Positions 9,218 through 20,529 of a stretch of 64,000 nucleotides of DNA are shown in pieces. The translations under genes were made by a program, and so were the position numbers. The notes below the pieces were generated by a model. The model ran no database searches, was not told the origin of the DNA, and saw only the letters and a list, made by a program, of their open reading frames with translations. The stretch comes from Brachypodium distachyon (Eukaryota; Streptophyta; Magnoliopsida; Poales; Poaceae), in NCBI RefSeq assembly GCF_000005505.3, contig NC_016131.3, forward strand, positions 22,465,501 through 22,529,500, written 5' to 3'. Numbering within the stretch: position 1 is the stretch's first letter; each line of letters begins with the position of its first letter.

Positions 9218-11437
9218 CTTCTGCAACAGATTTGAGTGTCGTGCTCTCCTTTCTCCTCCTTTTTCGTCTTTGTAAAGATCCTGCCTTTAAGTATGTAGCT
9301 TGTTGCCTCTGCTCAATCCCCATGGATCCCTTGCGAGAATTCTTTCCACTGGAACCTGCATTTAAGAATGTAGCTTGTTGCCTCTGCTCAACCCTCATGG
9401 ATCCCTTGCGAGAATTATTCCCACTGGATAAACCAGCATATTTGGTATCAACCTCCTGGCCTTTTACCGAACTGCTTTCCAGAACAACAGAAGCAAAAGC
9501 CTCATCCAAGTTAAGGGGAAGCGCTGCAGGATCAAGTTCAAGAGCTCCTTCTGGAATGCCTTCTCTTTCAGTCCCACACATCAAATGATGAGGTACACAA
9601 TGTGAAAACCTTAGTATGTTATCCTGAGGTATAGTAGGGAGTTGCCTCTTATTTTTACAAGTGGCATGACGATGATACTTGTGCTTGTTGTGAAATCGGA
9701 GACAACTTGAACAACTTCGTACTCAAAGTCTTGTGTGCTTGTGAGCATCTGAACTCCAACCAATGTCCCATCCCTTGAAAAGAGCCCAAATTTCACCTTT
9801 ATTAGGATATATTTCATATCCGATTCTTGTTTTGCTTTGCACACAGGAAAAGTTTGGCAGAACATACTAGTTTCTTTAGCTCTTCCAGAACTTCCAACCT
9901 TGAAATGCCCACAAGCAACAGGTAGATGCCCGTGAGACCATGCCACCTCTGCTTTATTTGTGGGATCAAATTCCAGCCAAACGGGGTCATGCTTACCTTC
10001 GTAATCCGAGCATAGAACCTTGGCATACAGCCTTGACTATCATAGACAGCCCAGATCTGCTTGGCTCTAAACTGTTTTTCGTCTCGAAGTTGGTAAAAGT
10101 CAAAAAATTCAGAATCCGCGCAGATAATTGTGTCCCCATATGAAGCATCATCACCATTGTTGCTGACAGAATTGAATATTTTTTCTTTCTCACGACTAAG
10201 ACCATTCGCAAAACCATATGAAGCATCATCAGCGTTTTGGTCTAGACCATTGTTGCTGACAGAATTGAATTCCAGTTCTCTTCTATTGCTTGGACATTCA
10301 ACTTCTGCTTGGATAAAATCATTAGGTTCCTCATCAACATCTGTAGCATCTGGAGCAGGTGGAGTGTTCTGATGTCTGTTCTTCTCTACTGCTATCTCTG
10401 TAAAGATCCTTGGATTCACGCATGTAGCATGCTGCACCCCAACCCTCAAGGATCCATTGCGAGAATCATTTCCACCAATTGTACCAGCATAATTGGCATC
10501 AAACTCCTGGCCTTTTACTGAACTACTTTCTGGCAGAACACAGGCAAGAGCCTCTTCCAAGTTAAGGGGAAGTGCTGCAGGATCAAGTTCAAGAGCTCCT
10601 TCTGGAATGCCTTCACTTTCACTCGCATTCATCAAATGATACGGGATGCAGTGTGAGAACCATATTGTGTCATCCGGAGGTATCAGGTATGGATTAGCCT
10701 CTTTAGATTGCATAAATAAGCTAACAAAAACTTTGATCTTGACAAGCGGCATAACATTGATGCTAGTGCCTGTCGTGAAATCAGAGAGAACCTGAACAAC
10801 TTCGTACTTGTAGTTTTTGCTGAAGTCGGCAGCTGAACTCCAATGAATTTCCCATCCCTTGAGAAGAGCCCAAACTTCACCTTTCCTAGGATATATTTCA
10901 TAAGAGTTTCTTCTACCAGTGAATATGGCATGTACAGGATGAGAAAAGGGTTTCGTGTCAGTGCAAGTCATAACACTACGGAAGCTGGAAATCCTAAAGT
11001 TTCCACATCCAACAGTCTGATCTTCTTTCATGGATCTTTTCTCCACTTCTCCGTCATGACAAATTTCAAGCCATCTTGCTTGTACTTCATTATGCTTGAG
11101 ATCAACTTTCTCTATGAAGGCATAGTTATTGGGGAATTTGTCCTTCTCACTATAGAGAGCCCAGACCTGCCCAGGTTCAAACTTCTGAAGCAATCGAATT
11201 TCTGAAAATACTCCTGTATTTTTCCACATTCCCAGCAGACTGCGGATTTGGAACGGAAGGAACAGGTTGCTCAGTTAAAACATGTGCAATGAAGGGCTTC
11301 AAGCAATATGTACAGGAGACAGCTTTCTTCAACATTGAATGGTAGTACTGATATTTGGTGCGACAAGTTGGACAAATGGTCCAAAATGTCCGTGGCCTTG
11401 CAGAATATGAGGCCTGCAGCTGTTGTAGCCCACACAT
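9218..11437 (-). pseudogene. Rearranged DnaJ/DUF3444 pseudogene, paralogue of the gene at 49.2-52.1 kb
   Basis: On the minus strand: a zinc-ribbon-like segment at 11230-11437 (FWTICPTCRTKYQYY, LLK-AVSCTYCLKPFIAH), then after a frameshift a DUF3444-type unit at about 10280-11210, then a second DUF3444 unit at about 9460-10225. No J-domain is present. The first unit begins like the second DUF3444 of the intact gene (FSEIR..KFEPGQVWALYS) and ends like its first DUF3444 (SYEIYPRKGEVWALLKGW..LELDPAALPLNLEEA). The second unit is nearly identical to DUF3444-1 of the intact gene but has frameshifts (about 9930) and small deletions. The 3' end is cut where copia sequence abuts. It is unlikely to make a functional protein. 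Confidence 0.85.
9281..9430. repeat. 75-bp tandem duplication inside the DnaJ pseudogene
   Basis: 9281-9355 and 9356-9430 are near-identical direct copies (TTTAAG-ATGTAGCTTGTTGCC .. ATGGATCCCTTGCGAGAAT). The intact gene has one copy at this place. Confidence 0.85.
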
Positions 11438-11696
11438 ATTATAGAGATCGACAGGCGTAGTATGAGGTGAGATATACTACCTTCCTGACAAAAAAAACTA
11501 GACCAATTATATAACCTGTCAACCTGCACAAAATAATCACATAAGGACAATAAGCGCCTTTTCAACATAACAAGCAACAAAAGAACAAAGACCAATACTA
11601 ACTTTATTGCCACGCTAAAGAAACAAAATTAACTCAAAGGGTGGCAATATTTTATAGCAATAGATAACCAACATGAAAAACAATTACGGTAGCACT
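11438..11696. other. Intron/upstream-like DNA of the DnaJ pseudogene
   Basis: Weakly similar to DNA upstream of the intact DnaJ gene (about 52.3-52.46 kb). No coding signal. Confidence 0.3.
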
Positions 11697-11859
11697 TTTT
11701 TTTAAGAGTAAGTGTAGGAGAGGCTCCAACAGTAAATTGCATTAAAAGAAAATATGTACAATATGTAAAAAATTAAATGGAGAGGGGTAAACCCCGGGAC
11801 AGAAGGACACAAGAGAAAACACAAGGGTAGGGATGCAAACGGGATCCCGCAAATAGCCC

Positions 11860-11934
11860 ACTTGTAGTTCAATTCTCAAATCTCCTATTCAAATTTTGAG
11901 AAAAAGTGAAGATTTGATCATTGAACTACAAGTG
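11860..11934. repeat. Hairpin at the LINE border
   Basis: CACTTGTAGTTCAA and its inverted copy TTGAACTACAAGTG bracket about 47 bases that also pair partly (TCTCAAATCT with AGATTTGA). Could be a small MITE. No flanking duplication confirmed. Confidence 0.5.
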
Positions 11935-12016
11935 AGCCAGGGAGAGCATACTCCCAGGCATAGAGACACTAGCAATAAACTAACACAAACTATCAAGAGA
12001 ATCCAGCCAATCAAGC

Positions 12017-12585
12017 ATGGCTGACCAAGGACGAGATCTACTCCTCCCGGTCTTTCTACAGAACGTTGTTCCAGGGGGGGATTCCCTCGGACTCTTGGAA
12101 GTTGGTCTGGAAAACTTGGGCACCCCGCGGGTGATGTTCTTCCTCTGGCTCGCCTGCCAAAGACCGTTGTGGAACGGCAGAGTGCCGTGTGAGGCATGGG
12201 CTGCCGACGCCAGTTGCACCCTTTGCGGTCAGGCTGTTGAGACCATGCGGCCCCTTCTCATGCATTGTTCCTTCTCCCGCAGCCTGTGGTATGAAGTGCT
12301 TTATTGGATTCAATCAACTGCGCAACCTCTGTCGACCGGGGCTGATTCAGTGGACTGGTGGAGGATGGTCTCTATCTCCACTCACGTTGCTGCCCATGAG
12401 GGCACACAACGCTGATCTTGCTCACAGCTTGGTGGATTTGGAAGCGACGCAGCGCTATCATCTTCGACAATGTTCGGCCGGATTTGACGAGTCTGCTTGC
12501 CACAATCAAGGAGGCGGCTTTACTCCTAGTTATGGCCGGAGCTAAGGGCCTGGGTGAGATTTTGCCATCGCCCCTGGGCGGCTAG
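12017..12585 (+). pseudogene. LINE reverse transcriptase C-terminus with zf-RVT domain
   Basis: Plus-strand frame reads TPRVMFFLWLACQRPLWNGR, then CTLCGQAVETMRPLLMHCSF, SRSLWYEVL. This is the zf-RVT domain (PF13966-type) at the C-terminus of plant L1-like ORF2, with the C-x2-C and H-x3-C pattern visible. After a frameshift near 12400 it continues TWWIWKRRSAIIFDNVRPDL..ATIKEAALLLVMAGAK to a stop at 12583. The RT and endonuclease domains are absent (5'-truncated copy). Confidence 0.8.
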
Positions 12586-12890
12586 TGGTGTTGTGCTTGG
12601 GTGTTCGCCCGCTCGGGCTTGTAGATAACCCCTTCGTATCTATGCATCGAGATGCAAGCTTTGCATTTTCTCAAAAAAGTATGGCTAACCTATGGACCTC
12701 ATTTAGTCTATGACTCAAAAGGAACAGCTCCTGCTTGAAACCAACAAACCAATTAGTCAAGGAGGAGGGGCCCTATTAAAGATAAAATTATTCCGTTGCT
12801 TCCAAACATGCCAAGCAGTAAAGATAAAGACCATCATGAAACTAGGACCACTGAAAGAAGTTCTAGCACAGACTAAGAATAACAATTAGC

Positions 12891-14900
12891 ACTCAAAAGG
12901 TAACACATATGTTATATAATCTATCTAGATTTCATAAGATAAACCAATAAGCTAAACATTTGACAGCATGTCAAGAAATGTGTGCTCAGAAAGCTCTAAC
13001 AGCAGGATGCAGTTTCCAAGTTACAGGAAAATGAGATTAGCCACAGTTGGTCTTCTGATGCATTGAAGTTAAATCGTTGTCTTACTTTTCTATTGCATAT
13101 TTCTCAGCTTTTGTTCCCTTGAAATAGTATCATTTGTATTTTGAGGAGGCTTATTTTGACAGGTTGGCTAAACTATTGATTCCATGGCAATCTGGCAAAA
13201 AAGAAAAAGAAGGACAATGGCAACTGAACTGACAGCTCGGCAAGCGAACAAAAGTAGAAAATGATTTGAAATCTTGAATCTCCATTCTTCCCACTAAAGA
13301 AGGAAGAGAAAATAAGGGTTAACTCCATGCCTCCATCCATAACCCTCCCTCCGTAAAACAGAACTTGCTGAAATAAACCTTTTGTAACAAGTTTTAGTAG
13401 CTTTTCCTTTACATATTTACTAAAATCAAGCATCCCTCAATAAATTTCAATGATACCAAAAGTACATACAAGTTCTCTAATTTGCAATGCATACAAGATG
13501 CAAACATGAGCTCTTGAGATTCAGAAATTAGCATGTGTAATGTAAAAGAAATTTTAGGACAAGGAAAAGAAAATCAAGAGAATATGCATGACAACAAGAG
13601 TAACATATTTAGACTTACTGCATAAGAGATCAAGGTTGGATGAGCGTGAAAATAATGGGACTGCAGTATGGCATCTACTGCTAGCTAGGATACCACATTG
13701 GCACAATATCACGGTGCTTTAAGGCAAGCAAATTGAGTGAGCTGAATTTGACAGTCTACTTAGTTGGCATTGCAGTGGACTATGATAATCCCAGTTGCCC
13801 AACGAAAATTTGCATATTTCTGAGAACCATTTTTGTCCTAATTCCGTGGCTAGTTTCCCATGACAAATTATAAAATAACTTCAACACATCACAGTTTACA
13901 ACCACAAACAGATCCAGAAAGAAAATTGGAGTCGAGGGGCCAAAACTGTTTTTCATGATAACCAGCTAGTGTTATATCGAAGTGACTACTATGTTTACAT
14001 AAAAGAACGAGGCATTGTGGATAGAGATGAAAAGAATACAAGCCAGCACTAGTTGTGGTACATTAATGAATAAAATGCAAAAAAAAACATAATTTGCAGA
14101 AATAAATCTTTTGAAACAAATTTTACAAGCTTTTCCTTTATATATTTGAGTCAAGCATCCCCCAATAAACTTCTCTATTTTGCATTTGTATACAACCATG
14201 TTCTTTCGAGATTCAGATCATGTGAAATGTACAAGAAACTTTAGGACAGGGGATAGAAAATAAGGAGACAATATGCACGCCAACAAGATTAACATATTCG
14301 GACTTACTGCATTAGAGACAAAAATATGCCTATAACGCTACCAAGGTTCAAAAACAAATGGTACATAATCTCAATATAGAAAGGGAAGGGAAACTAAGAA
14401 GGAAACCTAATTAGTTTCCACTCTTCATTTGATCCGTCTTTAGGACAACCACAGACCCACTTCTGTTCCTTCCTGTCCATATGAACAGAGAAACGAAGAC
14501 CCCAATTCAACAACAGAAATAAGTGGTCTTTCTTTTATCTTCAAGCTACCCTTTTTTCCCCATAGCAGAGAAAAGGGTTCTGCACCTGAGAAGCCCAGCA
14601 CGGAATCATGGTTACGAGAGGAGACGGGGAAAGGAGGGTAATTCACTTGTACTTGAACAGAAACCGAGCTCGTGGCTACGAGAACGGGCCATGTGCACCC
14701 AAACCCTAAAGATGATCAAATCAATCACTCAACTCATGCACGGGAGAGGACAGAGTTTGCAGGTTCACCTAATTGTCGGCGCTCAGAATTGCGCGACGAG
14801 GACGAGAGCCTCCTCGATCCACCGAATGGCAGCAGGCGACGACGATGGAGAGGAGGAAACGAAGGCCGGGGAATGGACAGTGAAGTGGGGAAGGGAAGAA
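12891..14900 (-). other. Upstream region of the DnaJ pseudogene with an internal duplication
   Basis: 13370-13640 and 14085-14335 are diverged direct copies (shared strings such as AGCTTTTCCTTTA, ATTTAG/ATTCGGACTTACTGCAT). A third relative lies at about 52990-53300, upstream of the intact DnaJ gene. So this DNA probably belongs to the paralogous locus. 14690-14870 resembles a GC-richer 5' leader. No ORF recognised. Confidence 0.45.
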
Positions 14901-14916
14901 GATGTACCGAGGGAGT

Positions 14917-14983
14917 ACATATACATATATATACATATGTATATGTATATATATATGTATATATATGTATATATATATATTTT
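14917..14983. repeat. AT-type microsatellite
   Basis: Imperfect (TA)/(TATG) alternation of about 67 bp, for example ATATATACATATGTATATG. Confidence 0.9.
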
Positions 14984-15272
14984 AGGGCTCGTGCTATTTG
15001 ACACCCAGGGAGCAGAATATTATTCTGCAGGCCGGCCGACCCCCGCCCGCCCAGCTCCACCCAATTCTCTGCATGGGACATAACAAAGTTACGTTGGACG
15101 GTTGGGTTTTGGGCACTATAGCCCGCACGGCAGATTTTTCTCCTAGTTTGCATGCAACGTAACAGTACTCCGCATGCGGCTTATTTTGATCGTTTGCATG
15201 CGACGTAGACTTACGTGGCATGCAGCTTCATAGGTAGGGATCTCGTAAGATTACGTTTTTGTTAGGTTAGCC

Positions 15273-17447
15273 TAGGCCTGGTAAATGGTTTGGTATTAAA
15301 CGGTTTTAATGGTTTGGGTTCTTAAATGGGTTTTGTTTGGGTGGGTGGAAGTGATTCGTGTTCACAAACGGTTTGGTCTGGTGCGGTTCTTAGGTGAATG
15401 TGGTTTGGTTCGGTTTGGTCTGGGGAAAAATGGTCAGATCTCAATCCATGGGTTCCAACGGGTTCAATCCATCGATTCCGGACGGGTTCATTTGTTCTTT
15501 ACTCCCTCTCTCCCCGATCTCCCTCCAACACCCAAATCCCAATCTCCCCCGCCGCTGCCAGAATCGCGCCGCCGCCGCCGTCGTCGACCGGCCAAGTCCC
15601 CTCTCCCCCTCGCCCTACCTTACCGTATCCCCATGTTGAGAGAACGGCCGTTGCGGAGTCGCTGGAGCCGGGGATCAACGACGCCGGCAGTGGGGCGAAT
15701 AGTCGGAGTAGGGCGTCACCATCGGCGGGAGCTTGGGCGAGGCTGCAATGTTGCCCGACGCCGTCATGCGCGAGCTTCCTCCTCGGGTTCCCTTCGTCTT
15801 CACGTGGAAGGTGACGATTCCTTACCCCGAAGCAACAAAAAGGAAAACCTCATCTAGTGTTCTTGATTATTATTTTCGTAGCAAAAGTTGTTCATCTGTG
15901 TTCTCGTTAACAATTGGTGCTTGATAGTTGTTTCTTTCTTCTCGTTGGTTATCAAACCAGCTGCTTCCTTTTGTTGAGAGTTTTCGTAATTAGCTGAGCA
16001 TTGGTTAGCAAAATTTCCAGTGAATTCCTACATGTAGAATCATTCATATTCAGTGAAAATTTTAAGCATGCAATTTATTATTGCAAGTGTCAATACTGAA
16101 CTCCATCTAACATATAAAATCTCGTAGTTAATCACATGTTACACCCAAAACTCCAACCAACTGGTATTTTGCTAAACAAAAAGGATGGTAATGTGTGTCT
16201 CAAGAAAACCAAATGTAAGTAGCAGTAGGCATGTGCTTTGGTAAACCAAATGAAGTAGCAGCGGACATGTAGTCAGCATGTATGATAATTTTATTGCAGG
16301 TTCATTGAAGCCTCAACCCAGTACTTGTTGACTAAATTAGCTTTAAATATTGGAGAAAATTGCAGCTTAATATGTTCAGCAATCAGAGAAAATGGCAGGC
16401 GTTCCTAATGAAAATATCTTGGTGGTATGAGGTCGACAAGGCATGTCTAAGCGTTTTATCTCTTCAAGAGTGGACACTGCTGAAAATAGACACATTTGAT
16501 TATCTTGAAAGAACGCAATCTGTTGGTGATGATTTGCAGAACCTCCTCTGCTGAACCTCCTCCGAAGAGACTTGCAGTTGCAGCAGATGATTCACAGTGT
16601 GAATTTTAATCTCGTTTTATGTCCGAAAACTTTAATTACCGTATATTCCAGATTGTTGAGCTACTAGTACATTGGTTCCTTCCACTTATCAGGTTTGATT
16701 TGTGTACTCTATGTTCATGGTGATATATGTAGATGATCAAATGAAGACTTTCTCTGATGGTTTTGTTGCGATACTGCTGCATGTTTCTTCTTCACTATCT
16801 CAGTGTTGTCAGTCCAGATTCATGCTAATTCAGTGAAGTAAAATACATCAGTCCTCAGTCCAGCAGTGACCTTAATGTGTGCTTTGTAATCAGTCCATAT
16901 TCTTCCAGTGTGTGTCTATTCTGTTATGCTATAGTCCTTCTCTGTTCTAGACTCTGTCCTGTTTATTAATGAACATGCAAAGTTTCTGACAGAAAATCGC
17001 AAATTGCAACTGAGAAGGAGAAAATAATGGCAGCCGGGATATATTACTGTCTGCTCGTCTTTTTATTTGTTATATAGTGCTGGTAATAAGCATAGATTTT
17101 TACACTGCCTTCCTTGCAGTTGAACTCGATCAAACATCCACGCGGTCGACGGCGGCGCAGCAGCACGGGGGATGCAACAGAAGATCCCGTTGGCCAGCTA
17201 TATGCACAACCATAGCTGCTGGAGTCCGTGCGTGCACGGATAGGTATCTCAGGTCATGGTTTGAAACCATTTGAGGAAAATGGGTTTGAAGGAATGGTTT
17301 GGACTGGTTTGGTTTGAGGTGTCATTCGGTTTGGGCTGGTTCGGTTTCTCACAAGTTAATCATAAATTGGATTGATTATGGTCTGCGTCGTATCTGGCTG
17401 TGGTTTGGCTTGGATATGGTCTGATTCTAAACCATTTACCAGGCCTA
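15273..17447. mobile_element. hAT-like element with TAGGCCTGGTAAATGG termini
   Basis: Left end TAGGCCTGGTAAATGGTTT and right end AAACCATTTACCAGGCCTA are inverted copies. The flanks GGTTAGCC and AGTTAGCG match in 6 of 8 bases, compatible with a hAT-type 8-bp duplication. Subterminal DNA at both ends is packed with TGGTTTGG-like motifs, as in hAT elements. No transposase is recognisable; the centre holds GC-rich exon-like DNA (15500-15830) followed by intron-like AT-rich DNA. Confidence 0.65.
15748..15810 (+). other. Possible captured first exon inside the hAT-like element
   Basis: ATG at 15748 gives MLPDAVMRELPPRVPFVFTW followed by K and a good donor (AAG|GTGACG at 15811). The codon use is GC-rich like a host gene. 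I do not recognise the protein. An exon-like segment at 16360-16551 lies further on in the same element. Confidence 0.3.
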
Positions 17448-17914
17448 AGTTAGCGTTAGCCTGACCTGCAGTTGCCGAGAGCTGACCACGAGTACTACCT
17501 TTGAACTACCATGAACACACGCAAAAATCATTTACGTGTTTGACTTCGCCCACACAAGCTAATTTCATTTCATCTTACAAGCTGCTAAAAGACCATTGCT
17601 AGCTCATGACATCAGTCATGAACATGTCAACGAACATGATGGGCAAAAGCACACGATCGTGACATTGCACATTCATACAAATGCTTAGCAAAATCACCAA
17701 CAATTAGGCTTCCGAATGGCAAGACAATTGCCACAAGCTCTCTAGCAGCCATCATACATAAGGGAAATAACAAATCATGCAGTTGGCCCCTCCTAGGCAT
17801 CAACACAAATATCAATTGTTGGGCAAAAAAAAAATGGACGAGGAAGCATAGAATAAAATTAGTAACAAAGCCAGCGAAAGAAATGATGGTCTATTCAGAG
17901 TTTCAGACACATAA
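17448..17914. other. Gene-free stretch
   Basis: Possible 3' flank of the unknown minus-strand gene. No repeat ends seen. Confidence 0.35.
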
Positions 17915-18200
17915 TTAGCAGTTCATTCGGCCTCTGTTGGTGGTGCCACACCCTTCCAGGTTGCGATGAGCAGCACCAGCAGCCACCTGCTGGCCGGCGC
18001 CATGTCCACCTTGTAGAAGAAATGTTGCCAACATGTCATCGTGGGCAACCTGGAACACCTCCACCATCCTCGGCTCCTTGACGGGATGCTCATGCACAAA
18101 CTCAGAGCCACTCAAACCGATAAAGGCCACGATGTTGTGGTCTTCATTGGCCTTGGTGATCAGAGTCTTGCTTCTGCCGATCATGCAGTGCATGGGACAA
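17915..18200 (-). CDS. Possible 3'-terminal exon of an unrecognised gene
   Basis: Open on the minus strand after an AG acceptor-like site near 18201: KANEDHNIVAFIGLSGSEFV, HEHPVKEPRMVEVFQVAHDD, ending RMNC and a stop at 17915. The stretch has ordinary protein composition. No family recognised. It could belong with the exon at 19120-19302 because both are on the same strand and about 0.9 kb apart, but I cannot prove the join. Possibly a pseudogene. Confidence 0.35.
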
Positions 18201-19119
18201 AATCTCCGGTTGTGTTATTTACAGCTTGACATCATCGGGGAGCTACCACTTCTGCTCATGGCAACCGTCTAAGTAGCGAGCAATATGCACAATTAAAGCA
18301 TTACTCTGAACATGCTTAGTAGATACAAATAGTAAAGACCTGCAGCTGCAGATACTTGAGTTATGTTAATCAGTGGGAAATAGTAAAGACCCTTGAAATA
18401 GTTTGCTATTCTCCTACTGAGTATATTCACAACTGAGCTTCCCAATAAATACATTAAAGAGTCTACCAAGAAAGAGAGTAAATGATAAACAGTTTTGACT
18501 GATTTCCACGGATCCTTGATTGTCCATGATTTAAGGTGCCTTTTCTCTTTTAGTACGTATGGCGCTGAATGGAAGAACTTATAATGAGAGTTACAAAGTA
18601 ATGTGGTTAGAAAATGATGGCTATTATGAAGTCTATGACTATGCAGAATATGTGGTCACATACATGATTTACACATGAGACTTCACCACCGAAAGGTTAT
18701 GTTGGCTACAAATAAGCAGTTTCAATGCAATTTAACAAATAACAATTTTTAAATACACCTTCTACCATGCATGCTATATGAAGGAATATCCATATCCCTT
18801 TATGAAAAGCCTAAGCAGAGTACAACGCGAAGCAAAGGTTCTAGAGCCCCAAATCATCTCTACAATACTAATACTACAATATATAAAAGTCTGAGCAGGT
18901 GCCAAATCAGAGTTTGTGGTCTAGTTTGATCAATAAAGCTAAAGAGATGCACATATTTTTCTCAGATGCAAATAACATTTTCAGAACGAAACATGGTACA
19001 AAGGCGTTAAAAAGCTAACTGACCTGCAGTGGCAGTCATAGAAAATGATTTACCTGAAAGCTGAGTCATGAGAAGTACCCAGGTCAATTTACTCATTTCA
19101 AAGGCATCCCAGCAACAAC
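18201..19119. other. Intron-like AT-rich DNA
   Basis: Lies between two candidate minus-strand exons. No ORF or repeat ends recognised. Confidence 0.3.
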
Positions 19120-19302
19120 CTGAAAAATATTACTTTGAAGAAAGCAATTCTCATTTCGTATATCTCCACTAACCACCACATCTTCTGTCAAATCATGACA
19201 TATACCATACTGGCTTTCCATGGTCTCATTTCCTTCACTTTTGCATCCTTCACGAAGTTCAGCTGTCTTAGAAACTGCTGCAAGCATGGTAAGAGCGCAA
19301 TT
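19120..19302 (-). CDS. Internal exon of an unrecognised gene
   Basis: A 183-nt segment bounded on the minus strand by a pyrimidine-rich acceptor (TTTCCTACAG) and a CAG|GTTG donor-like site. It is open in a single frame for 61 codons: NCALTMLAAVSKTAELREGC.., ESQYGICHDLTEDVVVSGDI, ending SNIFQ. Codon composition is gene-like and no repeat is evident. I do not recognise the family. A 5' exon may lie in the GC-rich block at 20.6-21.2 kb. Confidence 0.45.
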
Positions 19303-20529
19303 CTGTAGGAAACAAGCAGCATAAGATAAACTATAAAAGCTAGTACACAAGAGACACAGGACATTCTAAGGATATCCACGGAATTAACAGAACTCACCTG
19401 CAACCTTGTGAATAGATATTTCTCCCAGAAAAAAAACCTTGTGAAGAGATAAAAAATTATGAGCATAAATGATCAGCAGCGTTCCAGCATAAACATACTT
19501 TCAGAAAACAGCATTAAGAGACTACATAGAATGCCTGGAGGCTTTCAAAAGAGGAAAAGGAACAGAGCAATCGGGATAAGCTTTTCAAAAGAGGAAAAAG
19601 AACAGAGCAACTCGAATAGTATTGAATTCACAACATCGTCAGCAATACAAGCACCACATTATGTCAGAGAACCCAAACAACATAACCGGACATCAAATCT
19701 ATAGCTACACTGAGTTGGTCAGCTAAAAATTTGCAAAAAAGCAATGATCGATGAACGGGATGGAATTAGCATGCTGTGATAACCCTATAGTTATGATAAG
19801 TCTATATGCTAATAAATTTGATTACTGCTTCAGCATGCATCAGGATGCAAACAAGATTTCATACATCAATTATCCATTATAGTTATGATAATTCTATATG
19901 CTAATCAATTTTATTACTGCTTCAGCATGGATCAGTAATGACAGGATCTGCATGAGAAGATAATTACCAATCCAACATTAATGATATCAGAATGAGATCA
20001 TCCAAGCACACCGATTGGTCATTTGGACCTTGGCTGGCTACATTAACTCCATCTTGCAAATTCTGGTGGTTCCTACCACGAGTCACCCTACCCTTAATTA
20101 GGTTGATCTGAGTGTTCTTGATCAACACTGCCAAATCTAGGAGGAGAATTACAAAAAAAAAGCAATCCAGGAGGAGAAAATGAAGTGCCTGTAGTTACGA
20201 CTGGAATTTGACAAAGAGGAGACAATCCACTGCAGACCAAAATTCCCAAGAAACCATAAAATGTTCAGATTTAACCAAAATCACACCAAGAATTTTGACA
20301 AATATGCCACAACACAGAGCCAACAGCCCTGACGAATCCAACAAGAAGACGCATAGACTGCCGATGTATCTCCTGTTTTCCTCTGGGCTGCGCACCTGGT
20401 TTGCCAGCGATAGCCACACTGTGGCAGCTAATTGTCAGGTCCCAACCATCGTTGGAAGGATGGGAATAGACAAGAATCAAATCACAGGTCGCAAGAACAC
20501 TGAACAATTCCCATTACTGAAGAAATGAA
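19303..20529. other. AT-rich non-coding stretch
   Basis: Contains two diverged copies of a segment around TCTATATGCTAAT (19800-19840 and 19890-19930), a local duplication. No gene recognised. Confidence 0.35.

Larger units (their letters stand above)
11697..12890. mobile_element. LINE 3' end inserted into another, opposite LINE 3' end
   Basis: The outer LINE is on the minus strand: its coding tail at about 12690-12890 (AWHVWKQRN, NWFVGFKQELFLLSHRLN) and its poly-A end (poly-T at 11696-11703) are separated by a plus-strand LINE 3' end at about 11840-12676. That inner element ends in a short A run (12671-12676). Both lack 5' parts. Insertion borders are approximate because decay hides target duplications. 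Confidence 0.65.
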
